Shown piece after piece: positions 10,953-20,802 of a DNA stretch of 64,000 bases (within the stretch, counting starts at the first letter, position 1; each line of letters opens with the position of its first letter). Source of the stretch: Prochlorococcus marinus str. AS9601 (GTDB lineage: Bacteria; Cyanobacteriota; Cyanobacteriia; PCC-6307; Cyanobiaceae); NCBI RefSeq assembly GCF_000015645.1, contig NC_008816.1, positions 992,001-1,056,000 on the forward strand. The letters are read 5' to 3'. A program made the position numbers and the translations under genes. The notes under the pieces are model-generated. The model was given only the letters and a program-made list of their open reading frames with translations, made no database searches and was not told where the DNA came from.

Positions 10953-11447
10953 TTATTTATCAATAATTTGATTTTCAATATTTTTAATTTCTATAACATT
11001 TACATTTAAAATAAAGTATCTCTTTAATATAAAAATAGTTAAAACTAATATAAAAAAATACAAAAGACTTCCTTGCCATGTATTGATAAGATCGAATTTC
11101 CTGAACATAAAAACCCTTCCTTTTTTCTTTAAAATTTTTCTTTCTTTAACTACTAAATTTAATAATGTATTTTTTTTTAATACTAAGCATTCCTCTAATT
11201 TAATTAATATGGATCTTATAAAAGGATACTCTGGCCTAGTACTTTTATTATTATTTTCAATAGAGTTTATTATTCGTTCAGGGATTTTTGAAATGTTTGA
11301 CAATTCTTTAATAGTAAGGTTTTGTTGAATTCTTGCTTCTTTTACTAACTTTGCAATTTCTAAAGATTGGTCAACCAATCTAGGACTAAATTCTTTATTT
11401 TTTTTAGATTTTTTATTAAATAAAAAGAGATTTTTCAAAATATTCAT
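10953..11447 (-). CDS. Membrane-anchored helix-turn-helix protein (RodZ-like, short)
   Basis: Residues about 24-95 form an HTH_25-type domain: LVKEARIQQNLTIKELSNISKIPERIINSIE has the helix-turn-helix spacing seen in RodZ. One membrane helix lies at about 130-148 (LLYFFILVLTIFILKRYF), and the protein stops about 16 residues after it. RodZ proteins have a larger periplasmic part, so this is a reduced form. RodZ links MreB to cell shape, and that role is only inferred here. Convergent with malQ. The sequence is extremely A+T rich. Confidence 0.7.
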   Translation of the reverse strand: MNILKNLFLFNKKSKKNKEFSPRLVDQSLEIAKLVKEARIQQNLTIKELSNISKIPERIINSIENNNKSTRPEYPFIRSILIKLEECLVLKKNTLLNLVVKERKILKKKGRVFMFRKFDLINTWQGSLLYFFILVLTIFILKRYFILNVNVIEIKNIENQIIDK

Positions 11448-11556
11448 TTAATCTTCCAAAGCTAAATAATCCTTTTACTTCTAATTATTAAAATATTACA
11501 TTCAATTCTAATAGAATTAAATTAATAAGTAAGTTAATTAACTATAAATATAAAAA

Positions 11557-11683
11557 CTAAACTGTTGAAATAATATTTTGTACTGCACTTTTTGCAATAT
11601 TTAGAGGACTAAAAGTATCTCTAATTAAAGCCAAGAGTTTTTTTGCATCAGTAAATTCTAATTTTTCATCTTTTATAAGACTA
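11557..11683 (-). pseudogene. Detached 3' end of the UbiB-family kinase gene (frameshift remnant)
   Basis: Beyond the in-frame stop of the upstream kinase gene, the reading frame shifted by one base encodes SLIKDEKLEFTDAKKLLALI and continues through RDTFSPLNIAKSAVQNIISTV to a TAG at 11557-11559. This reads as a sensible C-terminal helical tail of a UbiB/ABC1 protein. Removing one base from the A4 run at 11683-11686 (T4 on the coding strand) fuses it to the main frame. It is therefore either a real truncation or a homopolymer sequencing error. Confidence 0.75.
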
Positions 11684-13210
11684 AAAGAAGATTCTTCCTA
11701 ACTTCGGATCCTTTTTACTGACAAATAATTTCAATCCAGCGTTCGCAACTGGTATAAGATCTGAATTAATATTCTCTGAATCTCTAAATAAAATGTTTAG
11801 TAAACTTTCAACTTTTTCTATTTGGATTTGACCTTTTTTATCAAAAACGACTTCTAAAAGTATGTCTAAAATCTCTTCAGAATTATCGGTCAGTAATTTT
11901 TTTGCAATATATGGATAAGCTATTTTTAGAATTTTAAATTCAGGATCCAACCTTAGTGCTAAACCCTCTTGACTAACAACTGCTCTAATTATTAAGGCAA
12001 ACCTACTTGGAACCCTGAAAGGATAGGAATACATTAGTTTTGAGAATTTATCAGTTACATTTTTAAGATTAAAATTACCAACCTCAGCGCCAAAAGATCC
12101 TCCTAGAACTTCTTTTAATGGTTCAACAAGTTTTTGAAGATCTTGTTCTTTGGTTAAAAAACCTAATTTCTGGAAATCTTCTGCGAGAAGATAATATTCT
12201 TCGTTTATTATGTGAACTATTGCCTTAATAAGAGTAAGTCTATCTGAGTTTGTAATAGTATCCATCATTCCAAAATCAACATAAGCTAAATTCCCACTAT
12301 CTGCATTTCCTCCTTTGAGAGCGAACATATTTCCTGGATGTGGGTCTGCATGAAAATATCCAAATTCAAATAATTGCTGCAGTCCACTGATGACACATGT
12401 TTTTATAAACGAAGCAGGTATTAAGTTATTTTCCTCTAGTAAAAATCTATCTCTTAACTTAACTCCATCAATCCAAGAAGTTGTGATTACCCTTTTGGAT
12501 GAAAACTGTTTTTCTAATTTAGGAATAAAAATATTTGGATTTTCTTTGAATAAATTTGCAAACTTCAAAGCATTTTCGGCCTCTTTTTGATAGTCAATTT
12601 CATCAAAAAGTGCCTTACCGAATTCATCTATTATCTCTCCAATTCCAACACCTATATTTAATGGTAAGAGTGGGGATAAAAAAGTTCCTAAAAACCTTAA
12701 GATTACAACATCTCTTCTTATAAGGAAGTATAAATTTGGCCGCTGTACTTTCACAGCTAGATAAGAATTATTTAATTTTGCTTTATAAACTTGACCTAAG
12801 CTTGCTGAAGCAATAGGACTATCTGGAAACTCTTCAAATAATTCATTAGCAGGGGATCCAAGTTCCTCTTCAATGATTTTTAAAGAAATTTTGTGATCAA
12901 ATGCTGGGAGATTATCTTGTAAGTTTGTAAGTTCAGTAAGCCAATCTTGTCTAACAAGATCTGGTCTAGTTGAGAGTGCTTGGCCTAATTTGATAAAACA
13001 AGGCCCTAAATCCGTTATCACATCAAAAAGATATTTCGAGAGATTTTTTTGTACATTTTTATTTTTACTGTTACCTTGAAAAAGTATTCTTAAAAAAAGA
13101 AAAATAAAAGTTAAAAGGATATATAAAACTCTTGGGATAAAAATCCATGGTCTCAAAATCAACCAAAGAAAGTCTTCTTTTGCTGAATATTCCGAATAAG
13201 ATCTTTTCAT
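11681..13210 (-). CDS. UbiB/ABC1-family atypical kinase, C-terminus lost by frameshift
   Basis: ABC1/UbiB proteins are atypical membrane-associated kinases or ATPases tied to quinone and lipid metabolism. Two hydrophobic stretches lie near residues 15-45. The family motif KLGQALSTRPDLV follows, then the Ala-rich loop ASASLGQVYKA, the invariant Lys in LAVKVQRP, HADPHPGN (catalytic loop) and VDFGMMD (metal-binding Asp). The kinase core is complete. The frame ends in DPKLGRIFF, and the expected last 40 or so residues continue in another frame to 11557. Divergent from the decarboxylase gene. Confidence 0.88.
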   Translation of the reverse strand: MKRSYSEYSAKEDFLWLILRPWIFIPRVLYILLTFIFLFLRILFQGNSKNKNVQKNLSKYLFDVITDLGPCFIKLGQALSTRPDLVRQDWLTELTNLQDNLPAFDHKISLKIIEEELGSPANELFEEFPDSPIASASLGQVYKAKLNNSYLAVKVQRPNLYFLIRRDVVILRFLGTFLSPLLPLNIGVGIGEIIDEFGKALFDEIDYQKEAENALKFANLFKENPNIFIPKLEKQFSSKRVITTSWIDGVKLRDRFLLEENNLIPASFIKTCVISGLQQLFEFGYFHADPHPGNMFALKGGNADSGNLAYVDFGMMDTITNSDRLTLIKAIVHIINEEYYLLAEDFQKLGFLTKEQDLQKLVEPLKEVLGGSFGAEVGNFNLKNVTDKFSKLMYSYPFRVPSRFALIIRAVVSQEGLALRLDPEFKILKIAYPYIAKKLLTDNSEEILDILLEVVFDKKGQIQIEKVESLLNILFRDSENINSDLIPVANAGLKLFVSKKDPKLGRIFF

Positions 13211-13274
13211 TAAAGTTAAAAAATATCAAAAAAGATTACCATGTAGTCCATTCTATATATGTCAATAATACTTT

Positions 13275-14672
13275 ATGAGCATTTCATCTTTTCTAACTAA
13301 AAAGTTTTTAAAGTCTTTATTCTTTCCCGCTCATAACAGAGGGGCAGCTTTACCAAAGAAATTAGTGAAGTTGTTAAAAAATCCACCTGGGTATTGGGAC
13401 TTGCCAGAACTACCAGAAATAGGCTCCCCACTATCCCAAATCGGATTAATTGCTAAATCTCAAAGAGAATTCTCAGACAAATTTGGAGCTAAAGGATGTT
13501 TCTTTGGAGTTAATGGAGCTTCCGGATTAATACAATCAGCAGTAATTGCAATGGCAAATCCGGGCGAAAATATCCTGATGCCTAGAAATGTTCATATAAG
13601 TGTCATAAAAATCTGTGCGATGCAGAATATAAATCCAATATTTTTTGACTTAGAATTTTCAACCATAACGGGTCATTACAAACCAATTACAAAAATTTGG
13701 TTGGAAAATGTATTTAAAAAATTAAATTTTGATGAGAATAAAATTGCAGGGGTTATTCTTGTAAGCCCCTCTTATCATGGTTATGCAGGAGATTTAGAGC
13801 CTTTAATAGATTGTTGTCATCAAAAAAATTTACCTGTTTTAGTTGATGAAGCCCATGGTTCTTATTTACTTTTTTGTGAAAATCTTAATTTACCAAAACC
13901 GGCCTTATCATCAAACGCTGATTTAGTAGTTAATTCATTGCATAAGTCACTCAATGGATTAACTCAAACGGCGGTACTTTGGTACAAAGGGAATCTAATA
14001 AATGAATATAAATTAATCAAAAGTATTAATTTGCTTCAAACCACCAGTCCAAGTTCTTTATTACTTTCTTCTTGTGAAGAGTCTATAAGGGACTGGCTTA
14101 ACAAAAAAAGTTTATCAAAATATCAAAAAAGAATTTTAGAGGCAAAAAATATTTATAAAAAATTAATTCAAAAAAATATTCCTCTCATAGAAACTCAAGA
14201 CCCCTTAAAAATTGTATTAAATACCTCTAAGGCTGGGATTGATGGTTTTACTGCTGATAATTTTTTTTATAGAAATGGACTTATTGCAGAATTACCGGAA
14301 ATGATGACTCTTACTTTTTGCTTAGGATTTGGAAATCAAAAAGATTTTCTTAATTTATTTGAAAAATTATGGAAAAAATTACTATTAAATTCCAAAAAAT
14401 CAAAAAGTTTAAAAGTGCTCAGATCACCCTTTAAATTAGTTCAAGCTCCCGAAATCGAAATTGGAATTGCTTTGAGAAGTAAGAGTCAGAATATTCCTTT
14501 CTCACAATCATTAAATAAAATATCTGGAGATATTATTTGCCCTTATCCTCCTGGGATACCTTTACTAGTTCCTGGCGAAAAAATTGATTTAGATAGGTTT
14601 AATTGGATAAATAATCAAAGTTTATGCAACAAGGATCTGGTAAATTTTAATATAAGAGTCTTAGAAACATAG
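13275..14672 (+). CDS. Orn/Lys/Arg decarboxylase family PLP enzyme
   Basis: A fold-type I PLP enzyme of the Orn/Lys/Arg decarboxylase major domain, 465 residues, the short cyanobacterial form without an N-terminal receiver-like wing. Residues about 72-85 read GCFFGVNGASGLIQ (cofactor phosphate site), PVLVDEAHGSYL carries the Asp and His pair, and NSLHKSLNGLTQTA holds the PLP-binding Lys. The C-terminal domain has the CPYPPGIPLLVPGE motif of the family. Substrate (Arg, Lys or Orn) cannot be told from sequence. cdsA follows after 9 bp, suggesting cotranscription. Confidence 0.88.
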   Translation: MSISSFLTKKFLKSLFFPAHNRGAALPKKLVKLLKNPPGYWDLPELPEIGSPLSQIGLIAKSQREFSDKFGAKGCFFGVNGASGLIQSAVIAMANPGENILMPRNVHISVIKICAMQNINPIFFDLEFSTITGHYKPITKIWLENVFKKLNFDENKIAGVILVSPSYHGYAGDLEPLIDCCHQKNLPVLVDEAHGSYLLFCENLNLPKPALSSNADLVVNSLHKSLNGLTQTAVLWYKGNLINEYKLIKSINLLQTTSPSSLLLSSCEESIRDWLNKKSLSKYQKRILEAKNIYKKLIQKNIPLIETQDPLKIVLNTSKAGIDGFTADNFFYRNGLIAELPEMMTLTFCLGFGNQKDFLNLFEKLWKKLLLNSKKSKSLKVLRSPFKLVQAPEIEIGIALRSKSQNIPFSQSLNKISGDIICPYPPGIPLLVPGEKIDLDRFNWINNQSLCNKDLVNFNIRVLET

Positions 14673-14681
14673 CAATTTCAT

Positions 14682-15539
14682 ATGAGATTAAGAAGCGGTC
14701 TACTTATAGGAATTTTTGGTTTAATTGTTGTTTTGATGGGGGGATGGTTTTTTACATTGGCAACTGCGATGCTTACATATCTAGCATTATTGGAATTTTT
14801 TAGAATGGCAGAATTTAAAGGAATAAGACCAGCTACAAAAACCACATTATTTTCATCCTTTATAATTATAGTTTCTACTTATCTTGAGACTATAGGTTTG
14901 ATTGAAGGAGAAATTTCAAATTCAATTTTGCCAATCTGTTCAGTTGGGATATGTACTTGGTTACTTTTGCAGCCAAAACCTGGGACAATTTCAGATATTG
15001 CAGCCTCTATTTTTGGATTATTCTATTTAGGTTTTTTACCTAGTTACTGGATTAAGTTAAGGGGATTAGATTCAGTGATAATCAGTTCAAATCAAGGGTT
15101 TATATCGTTTGAGAACTTATCAAATACTACAGGTCTGCATTTAACTTTAACTTCTTGCTTTTTAATTGTAGCTAGTGATATTGGTTCTTATTTCATTGGG
15201 AAGTCATTTGGTAAAAAATCTCTATCTCCAATATCTCCTAGCAAAACTATAGAAGGTTTAATTGGAGGAATATCCTGTTCAACTTTACTAGCAATATTTT
15301 TCGCATTTTTATTGAATTGGGAAAATCCATTATTTGTTGGAATAATATATGGAATTTCAATTTCTCTTATGGCATTGGTTGGAGATTTAATTGAATCTAT
15401 GATGAAGAGAGATGCAAAAATAAAAGATTCCGGAACTTTTTTACCGGGACATGGAGGGATTCTTGACAGAATTGACAGTTACATCTTTACTCCATCTGTT
15501 TTGTATTATATTTTTATAATTCTCAAGTATTTAAATTAA
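14682..15539 (+). CDS. cdsA: Phosphatidate cytidylyltransferase (CDP-diglyceride synthase)
   Basis: Makes CDP-diacylglycerol from phosphatidate and CTP, the branch point to phosphatidylglycerol in the membrane. The 285-residue protein has about seven hydrophobic segments and ends with the full CDS signature: SMMKRDAKIKDSG followed by FLPGHGGILDRIDS. Closely follows the decarboxylase gene and converges on the hydrolase gene, leaving 12 bp between stop codons. ATG start. Confidence 0.96.
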   Translation: MRLRSGLLIGIFGLIVVLMGGWFFTLATAMLTYLALLEFFRMAEFKGIRPATKTTLFSSFIIIVSTYLETIGLIEGEISNSILPICSVGICTWLLLQPKPGTISDIAASIFGLFYLGFLPSYWIKLRGLDSVIISSNQGFISFENLSNTTGLHLTLTSCFLIVASDIGSYFIGKSFGKKSLSPISPSKTIEGLIGGISCSTLLAIFFAFLLNWENPLFVGIIYGISISLMALVGDLIESMMKRDAKIKDSGTFLPGHGGILDRIDSYIFTPSVLYYIFIILKYLN

Positions 15540-15551
15540 TTAAGAAATCTT

Positions 15552-16484
15552 TTATTCCAAAAAATAATCTTGGATTATTTTACTAGATAATGATGGAAGA
15601 TCTATATGCGGAAGATGTCCACAATTTTGTAACCCTACAAAATTCAATTTTTCAATATTTCCTATTTTTTTAAGCTCTGTTTTTCCAAGAATTCGATCAT
15701 TTTCTCCGCATAATGTTTTAATTGGGATATTTTGGATATATTTTTGAGTTCCTGCAAACCCACCACTTTTTGCAAATGATGCAAGTGAATTCCTCCATCC
15801 TTTACAACCTAAATGAATTGAAGCAATTTGCTCTTCCATCTTACCAACGCATTCATCTGGGAAAGCAAATGCTTGCCTACAAAGACTTTTTCTAACCTGA
15901 GGCATTCCAAGAAATGAGGCACCAATTTGGTTAAGAGGAAAAGGGATACTCTTAGGTTCTCCAAACAATCCGGCGGGGGACAAAAGGATAATTTTTTCAA
16001 TAGAATCAGGAATTTCATAAGCAAGTTTTAAAGCTGTTGAGCCTCCCATAGAGGCACCTATAATTTTTAGATTCTTTGTTATTTTTAATGTCTTAAGGAG
16101 ATCAATTAAATGCGAAATTATTTTCGAGGCATTATATTCATTTGTTGCGTACCTGGGACTAAAACCAAAGCCCAGAAGATCAGGAACGATAACTTGAAAA
16201 TTTCTTTTTAGTGATTTATATATTCTTCTGAATTCTAAAAAACTACTATCAAAGCCATGTAGAAGAAGTATAGGTTGACCTTTTCCTCCCATAACTACTG
16301 GGAATTTTAAGGAATTCCAATTTTGGTTGAGTTTTATCCACTTAACATCATTTGCCAAATAAAGACCTAAAGGATCTAATAGTGACAATTTGGCACTTTC
16401 GAAAAATTCTACATTTAAATCACTTAATTTTTCAAAATTGTTTTTAGTCAAAAAATATTTATATTTTAATTTTTTGTTGTTCAA
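15552..16484 (-). CDS. Alpha/beta-fold hydrolase
   Basis: A 310-residue alpha/beta hydrolase. The oxyanion segment LLHGFDSSFLEFR is near residue 75, the nucleophile elbow is GASMGGS (Ser of the triad), the acid sits in CGENDR and the catalytic His in NCGHLPHIDLP. This is a complete triad, so the enzyme should be active as an esterase, lipase or related enzyme; the substrate is unknown. Its start overlaps the end of the upstream dehydrogenase gene by 26 bp, so the two are probably translationally coupled. Confidence 0.88.
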   Translation of the reverse strand: MNNKKLKYKYFLTKNNFEKLSDLNVEFFESAKLSLLDPLGLYLANDVKWIKLNQNWNSLKFPVVMGGKGQPILLLHGFDSSFLEFRRIYKSLKRNFQVIVPDLLGFGFSPRYATNEYNASKIISHLIDLLKTLKITKNLKIIGASMGGSTALKLAYEIPDSIEKIILLSPAGLFGEPKSIPFPLNQIGASFLGMPQVRKSLCRQAFAFPDECVGKMEEQIASIHLGCKGWRNSLASFAKSGGFAGTQKYIQNIPIKTLCGENDRILGKTELKKIGNIEKLNFVGLQNCGHLPHIDLPSLSSKIIQDYFLE

Positions 16485-17550
16485 AATTTGAAATAACCTC
16501 TATTATATCCCGTTTATTAATTTCAAAAGGCAAAAAGTGAATCTCAGATTTATCTCGACAAGTAAAATCAGCAATTTTCTCTAAATTATTATTTTCAAAA
16601 ACATTTATTCCAAGTTGTCCGATAGAAGTTGGCAAATTCAATTCATTCATAAGTACAAATAATTGTTTAATTAATTGATCAGCTAATTTATTATTATTTT
16701 TCATTTCTTCTATTCTTAATTGCAATAATAAACCAACCCCAACAATCTCACCATGAAAGAATTTATTAGGGGTGATTATCTGGGTAATTGCATTATGAAT
16801 AGCATGTGCTGCGGCAGTCCTACATTTTTCTCCACCAATACCGCCAACCAATCCTGCTGTAAGTCCACATGCTTCTACAGTATTTTGCCAAGATGGATTA
16901 TTTTCAAATTGAGCCTTAAATGCTTTTTCTCCATCTATTAATAGTTGATCTCTTAAAACTCTTGATATCTGAATTGCTTGTTGAACAAGACCGTCATCTA
17001 TATTTGAACTTGTTATTGAGGATTCGTACCATTTTGCCAAGGCATCTGCTATGCCACTTGCAAGTGTTCTTGATGGAGCTGTTTGAATAAATTTATGATC
17101 AAAAACTAGTATTTTCGGACAAGATCCTAATGCAACATCTTTTATGAATTGACCATCCTTTGTATAAATATTCGATAAGGCTGTCCAACCAGCACATGTA
17201 GAGGCGCTAAGGGGAACTGTAATACAAGGGATATTAAGAGAATCGGCTATATATTTTCCAGAATCTAGAACTTTGCCACCTCCAGCTGCAATAACACAAT
17301 CATTATTATTATTTGAAATAATATTCCTAACTCTTGAAATATCTTCGTAACAACAATCAAATTGTAAATTGGCAAAATTTACATTAAGTTTTTGATTTTT
17401 TAAATCATTAAAAATATTATTTCTCAAATTATTCGTTTGAATCCCTCTGCCTAGAATTAATGGACTTTTAGTTAATTTAGTAATTTGAGGTAAAGATTTT
17501 TCCCAAGCATTATTTCCCCTATATATAGTTTCGGGAGAGATTGACTGCAT
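16459..17550 (-). CDS. Glycerol dehydrogenase-like iron-containing alcohol dehydrogenase
   Basis: Group III (metal-dependent) alcohol dehydrogenase related to GldA, 363 residues. The NAD-binding loop AAGGGKVLDSGKYIAD is at about residues 87-102 and PLSASTCAGWTALS matches the family's second motif. Metal ligands appear in SGIADALAKWYE (Asp), AAAHAIHNAIT (His) and FFHGEIVG (His). Reaction on glycerol or another small polyol or aldehyde is likely, but the substrate is not determinable. It lies just downstream of clpC and overlaps the hydrolase gene at its 3' end. Confidence 0.85.
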   Translation of the reverse strand: MQSISPETIYRGNNAWEKSLPQITKLTKSPLILGRGIQTNNLRNNIFNDLKNQKLNVNFANLQFDCCYEDISRVRNIISNNNNDCVIAAGGGKVLDSGKYIADSLNIPCITVPLSASTCAGWTALSNIYTKDGQFIKDVALGSCPKILVFDHKFIQTAPSRTLASGIADALAKWYESSITSSNIDDGLVQQAIQISRVLRDQLLIDGEKAFKAQFENNPSWQNTVEACGLTAGLVGGIGGEKCRTAAAHAIHNAITQIITPNKFFHGEIVGVGLLLQLRIEEMKNNNKLADQLIKQLFVLMNELNLPTSIGQLGINVFENNNLEKIADFTCRDKSEIHFLPFEINKRDIIEVISNFEQQKIKI

Positions 17551-17565
17551 ATTTACTTAGAATTA

Positions 17566-20094
17566 TTAGAAGTTAGCACTTGCTAGTTCTTGAGAAGATT
17601 CTTCAGAAGATATGTTTATTATAACTTTTTTATTATCATCTATATCAACTAAAGCCTTATCTCCATCTTTTATCCTCCCAGAAAGAACTTCTTCAGCCAA
17701 ACTATCTTCAAGTAAACGCATGACTGCCCTTCTCAAAGGTCTCGCACCGTAGGAAGGATTATAACCTTCTTCAACAAGTCTTTCTTTAAAAGCATCGGTT
17801 ACATCTAACTTAATGCCTTTATCTTGTAGTCGTGCAAAAACTTCTTGCAACATTATTTCAGCAATGTGTTTAACTTCATTTTTAGTTAGTTGTCTGAATA
17901 CAATTATTTCATCAAGTCTATTTAAAAATTCAGGCCTAAAGTATTGCTTAAGTTCTTCATTAACTAAAGATTTTATTCTATTGTATTGGCTATCTTCAAC
18001 TGAATCTCCTGAGAATTCAAATCCGAGTCCGCCCCCCCCTTTCTCAATTACTTTAGAACCGATATTAGAAGTCATTATTAACAAAGTATTTTTAAAATCT
18101 ACGGTTCTACCCTTAGAGTCAGTTAATCTTCCATCTTCAAGTAGTTGCAATAATAAATTGAATACATCTGGATGCGCCTTTTCAACTTCATCAAATAAAA
18201 CAACTGTATAAGGACGTCTTCTAACTGCCTCAGTAAGCTGACCTCCTTCATTAAAACCAACATATCCAGGAGGCGAACCTATAAGTTTACTAACTGTATG
18301 TCTTTCCATAAATTCTGACATATCTAACCTAATCATTGCTTCTTCACTACCGAAGAAATATGAAGCTAATGATTTAGTTAATTCAGTTTTACCTACACCA
18401 GTAGGGCCAGAAAAGATAAAACTTGCAATGGGTCTATTAGGATTTTTTAGACCAACTCTTGCTCTTCTTATAGCTCTAGAAACAGCCTTTACAGCTTCAT
18501 CCTGTCCAATTAACCTTTGGTGAAGTGTTTCCTCCATATTAAGAAGTTTTACTGATTCGGTTTCTGTTAATTTTTGAACAGGAACGCCTGTCCATGAAGC
18601 TACAATATGTGCTACATCCTCTTCACTAACAAGGGGACTTTGATAGAGTTTTGAATCACTTTCAACAGACTTATTATCATCATTAAATTGATCTTCCTCT
18701 GCAGATTCTTTTTTATTTTCCAATACCTCTTTAATTTTTGCAGACAATTCAATCTCTTTTTCACGTAATTGGCCAGCTTGATCAAAATTTTGATCTCTTA
18801 CAGATTCTTCCTTCTGTTTTTGAACTTGTCTTAGTTCTTTATCTATTTGTTTTGCTTCAGGCGGGAGTTTAGAATTTATTAGACGAACTCTACTTCCAGC
18901 CTCGTCGATGAGGTCTATAGCCTTATCAGGTAAATACCTATCAGATATGTAACGATCCCCTAAATGAGCTGCTGCTTCTAGCGCATCATCAGTAATTTTT
19001 AGACGATGATGTTGCTCGTAACGCTCTCTGAGGCCTTTTAATATCTCTATTGTATCTTCAATAGATGGCTCCCCTACCATTACAGGCTGGAATCGTCTTT
19101 CCAGAGCGGCGTCTCTTTCGATATGTTTTCTATATTCATCGAGAGTTGTTGCTCCAATACATTGAAGTTCTCCTCTAGCTAGTGCTGGCTTCAGAATATT
19201 TGCTGCGTCTATAGCTCCTTCAGCAGCTCCAGCACCAATTAAAGTATGCACCTCATCAATGACGAGTATGACATTACCTGCTGATTTAATTTCTTCCATT
19301 ATTTTTTTTAACCTTTCTTCAAATTCACCTCTATATTTTGTTCCTGCGACTAATAATCCTATATCAAGTGTCAAAACTCTTTTGTCTTCAAGAATGTCTG
19401 GAATATCGCCTGTTTGTATTCTTTGAGCTAAACCTTCTGCGATAGCTGTTTTACCTACACCTGGCTCCCCTATAAGAACAGGATTATTTTTGGTCCTCCT
19501 ACCTAATATTTGAACGACACGATCTATTTCTGAATAACGGCCAACGACAGGATCTAATTTTGATTCACTAGCTAGTTTTGTTAGGTTTGTACCAAATTCA
19601 TCAAGAGTAGCAGTTTTCTGGTTACTCTTAGTTGTACTAGTTCCTGAACCAACTTCGGCTGTTTCGCCTAGCATCCTGATGACTTGAGTTCTTACTTTGG
19701 TAAGGTCAATATTAAGATTTTCCAAAACTCTTGCAGCTACTCCCTCGCCTTCTCTTATTAAACCTAATAATAAATGTTCTGTTCCTATGTAATTGTGACC
19801 TAGTTGGCGAGCCTCTTCGAGAGATAATTCTAAAACTCTCTTAGCCCTAGGGGTAAAAGGTATTTCTACAGCTACAAATCCTGACCCTCTCCCTATTATC
19901 TTCTCTACTTCTATCCTTGAATCTTTTAAATTGACTCCAAGTGATTTAAGTACTTTCGCTGCAACCCCAGTTCCTTCTCCAATTAATCCCAAAAGAATTT
20001 GTTCAGTTCCAACGAAATTATGACCAAGTCTTCTAGCTTCCTCTTGAGCAAGCATAATGACTTTTATAGCTTTTTCAGTAAATCTTTCAAACAT
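17566..20094 (-). CDS. clpC: ATP-dependent Clp protease ATPase subunit ClpC
   Basis: Hsp100 unfoldase that feeds proteins to ClpP; essential in cyanobacteria. 842 residues is typical. The double Clp-N repeat covers about 1-140 ([15 protein letters not shown] and [15 protein letters not shown]). AAA1 has Walker [13 protein letters not shown] and Walker [15 protein letters not shown]-domain lies around 425-455, and AAA2 has Walker [13 protein letters not shown] and [13 protein letters not shown]. An LGF-type ClpP-docking segment (GGGGLGFEF) is present after AAA2. Single gene on the minus strand with a 180-bp upstream gap before rimI. Confidence 0.98.
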   Translation of the reverse strand: MFERFTEKAIKVIMLAQEEARRLGHNFVGTEQILLGLIGEGTGVAAKVLKSLGVNLKDSRIEVEKIIGRGSGFVAVEIPFTPRAKRVLELSLEEARQLGHNYIGTEHLLLGLIREGEGVAARVLENLNIDLTKVRTQVIRMLGETAEVGSGTSTTKSNQKTATLDEFGTNLTKLASESKLDPVVGRYSEIDRVVQILGRRTKNNPVLIGEPGVGKTAIAEGLAQRIQTGDIPDILEDKRVLTLDIGLLVAGTKYRGEFEERLKKIMEEIKSAGNVILVIDEVHTLIGAGAAEGAIDAANILKPALARGELQCIGATTLDEYRKHIERDAALERRFQPVMVGEPSIEDTIEILKGLRERYEQHHRLKITDDALEAAAHLGDRYISDRYLPDKAIDLIDEAGSRVRLINSKLPPEAKQIDKELRQVQKQKEESVRDQNFDQAGQLREKEIELSAKIKEVLENKKESAEEDQFNDDNKSVESDSKLYQSPLVSEEDVAHIVASWTGVPVQKLTETESVKLLNMEETLHQRLIGQDEAVKAVSRAIRRARVGLKNPNRPIASFIFSGPTGVGKTELTKSLASYFFGSEEAMIRLDMSEFMERHTVSKLIGSPPGYVGFNEGGQLTEAVRRRPYTVVLFDEVEKAHPDVFNLLLQLLEDGRLTDSKGRTVDFKNTLLIMTSNIGSKVIEKGGGGLGFEFSGDSVEDSQYNRIKSLVNEELKQYFRPEFLNRLDEIIVFRQLTKNEVKHIAEIMLQEVFARLQDKGIKLDVTDAFKERLVEEGYNPSYGARPLRRAVMRLLEDSLAEEVLSGRIKDGDKALVDIDDNKKVIINISSEESSQELASANF

Positions 20095-20273
20095 TAGAAG
20101 ATTAAATTCCTACTAATAACCTACCAGTAATCTGTTTATTTTGTGTTCAGAATGAGCTTTTGTGAATACCCAAAAATATGATTTATTGAATCAAATTGAA
20201 CTTTTTTAGTGATATAACAAGAAAATATAGTAATTTCAAGCATTCTGGTTATCCGAACAATTAAATTTTTACA

Positions 20274-20714
20274 TTATTTTGTTGTTAATTTTTTTTCTTT
20301 TAAAAGAGCATGTGAACCATCTTTATAATAATTTTTTCTTATTCCTACGGTATAAAAATCAAAGCGACTATAAAATCTTTCAGCACTAACATTACTCTGA
20401 GAAACTTCCAATAGTAATTTCTTTAGATTTAATTTCTCACATTTTTTTATTAGATAGATCATGAGGTAAGATCCAAAGCCTTTTTCCCTAAATTTTTGAT
20501 TTACAACAAAATAATTTATTTGAGCTTCATCAAGAACAACTTGAAAAACACAAATACCAATGACTAAATTTTTAATTAATAACCCAAATATTTTTGTACC
20601 ATCTTTTTTAAATTCGTTTGCCCATTGTTTTTTGCTCCATAGCGAAATCGTATTTCTATCTAATTCACAACATAATTCGATATCTTTCTCATTTATTTGT
20701 TTAATAGATATCAT
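20274..20714 (-). CDS. rimI: GNAT acetyltransferase, probable ribosomal protein alanine N-acetyltransferase
   Basis: A 146-residue GNAT enzyme. The acetyl-CoA binding motif A is VVNQKFREKGFGSYLMIYLI (about residues 71-90; Q/R-x-x-G-x-G/A), followed by KLLLEVSQSNVSAERFYSRFDFYTVGIRKNYY, split here across motif B. The NVSAERFYSRFDF pattern is typical of RimI. The usual target is the N-terminal alanine of ribosomal protein S18, but that is family knowledge. Divergent from lysA. Confidence 0.85.
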   Translation of the reverse strand: MISIKQINEKDIELCCELDRNTISLWSKKQWANEFKKDGTKIFGLLIKNLVIGICVFQVVLDEAQINYFVVNQKFREKGFGSYLMIYLIKKCEKLNLKKLLLEVSQSNVSAERFYSRFDFYTVGIRKNYYKDGSHALLKEKKLTTK

Positions 20715-20802
20715 TTTATTATGTATTTATATTTATAAAGTTCAAATCTAGAGTCATTATAAAATATGGCTGTTTTGGCAAAACTTTATTTAAAGTTCTC
20801 TT

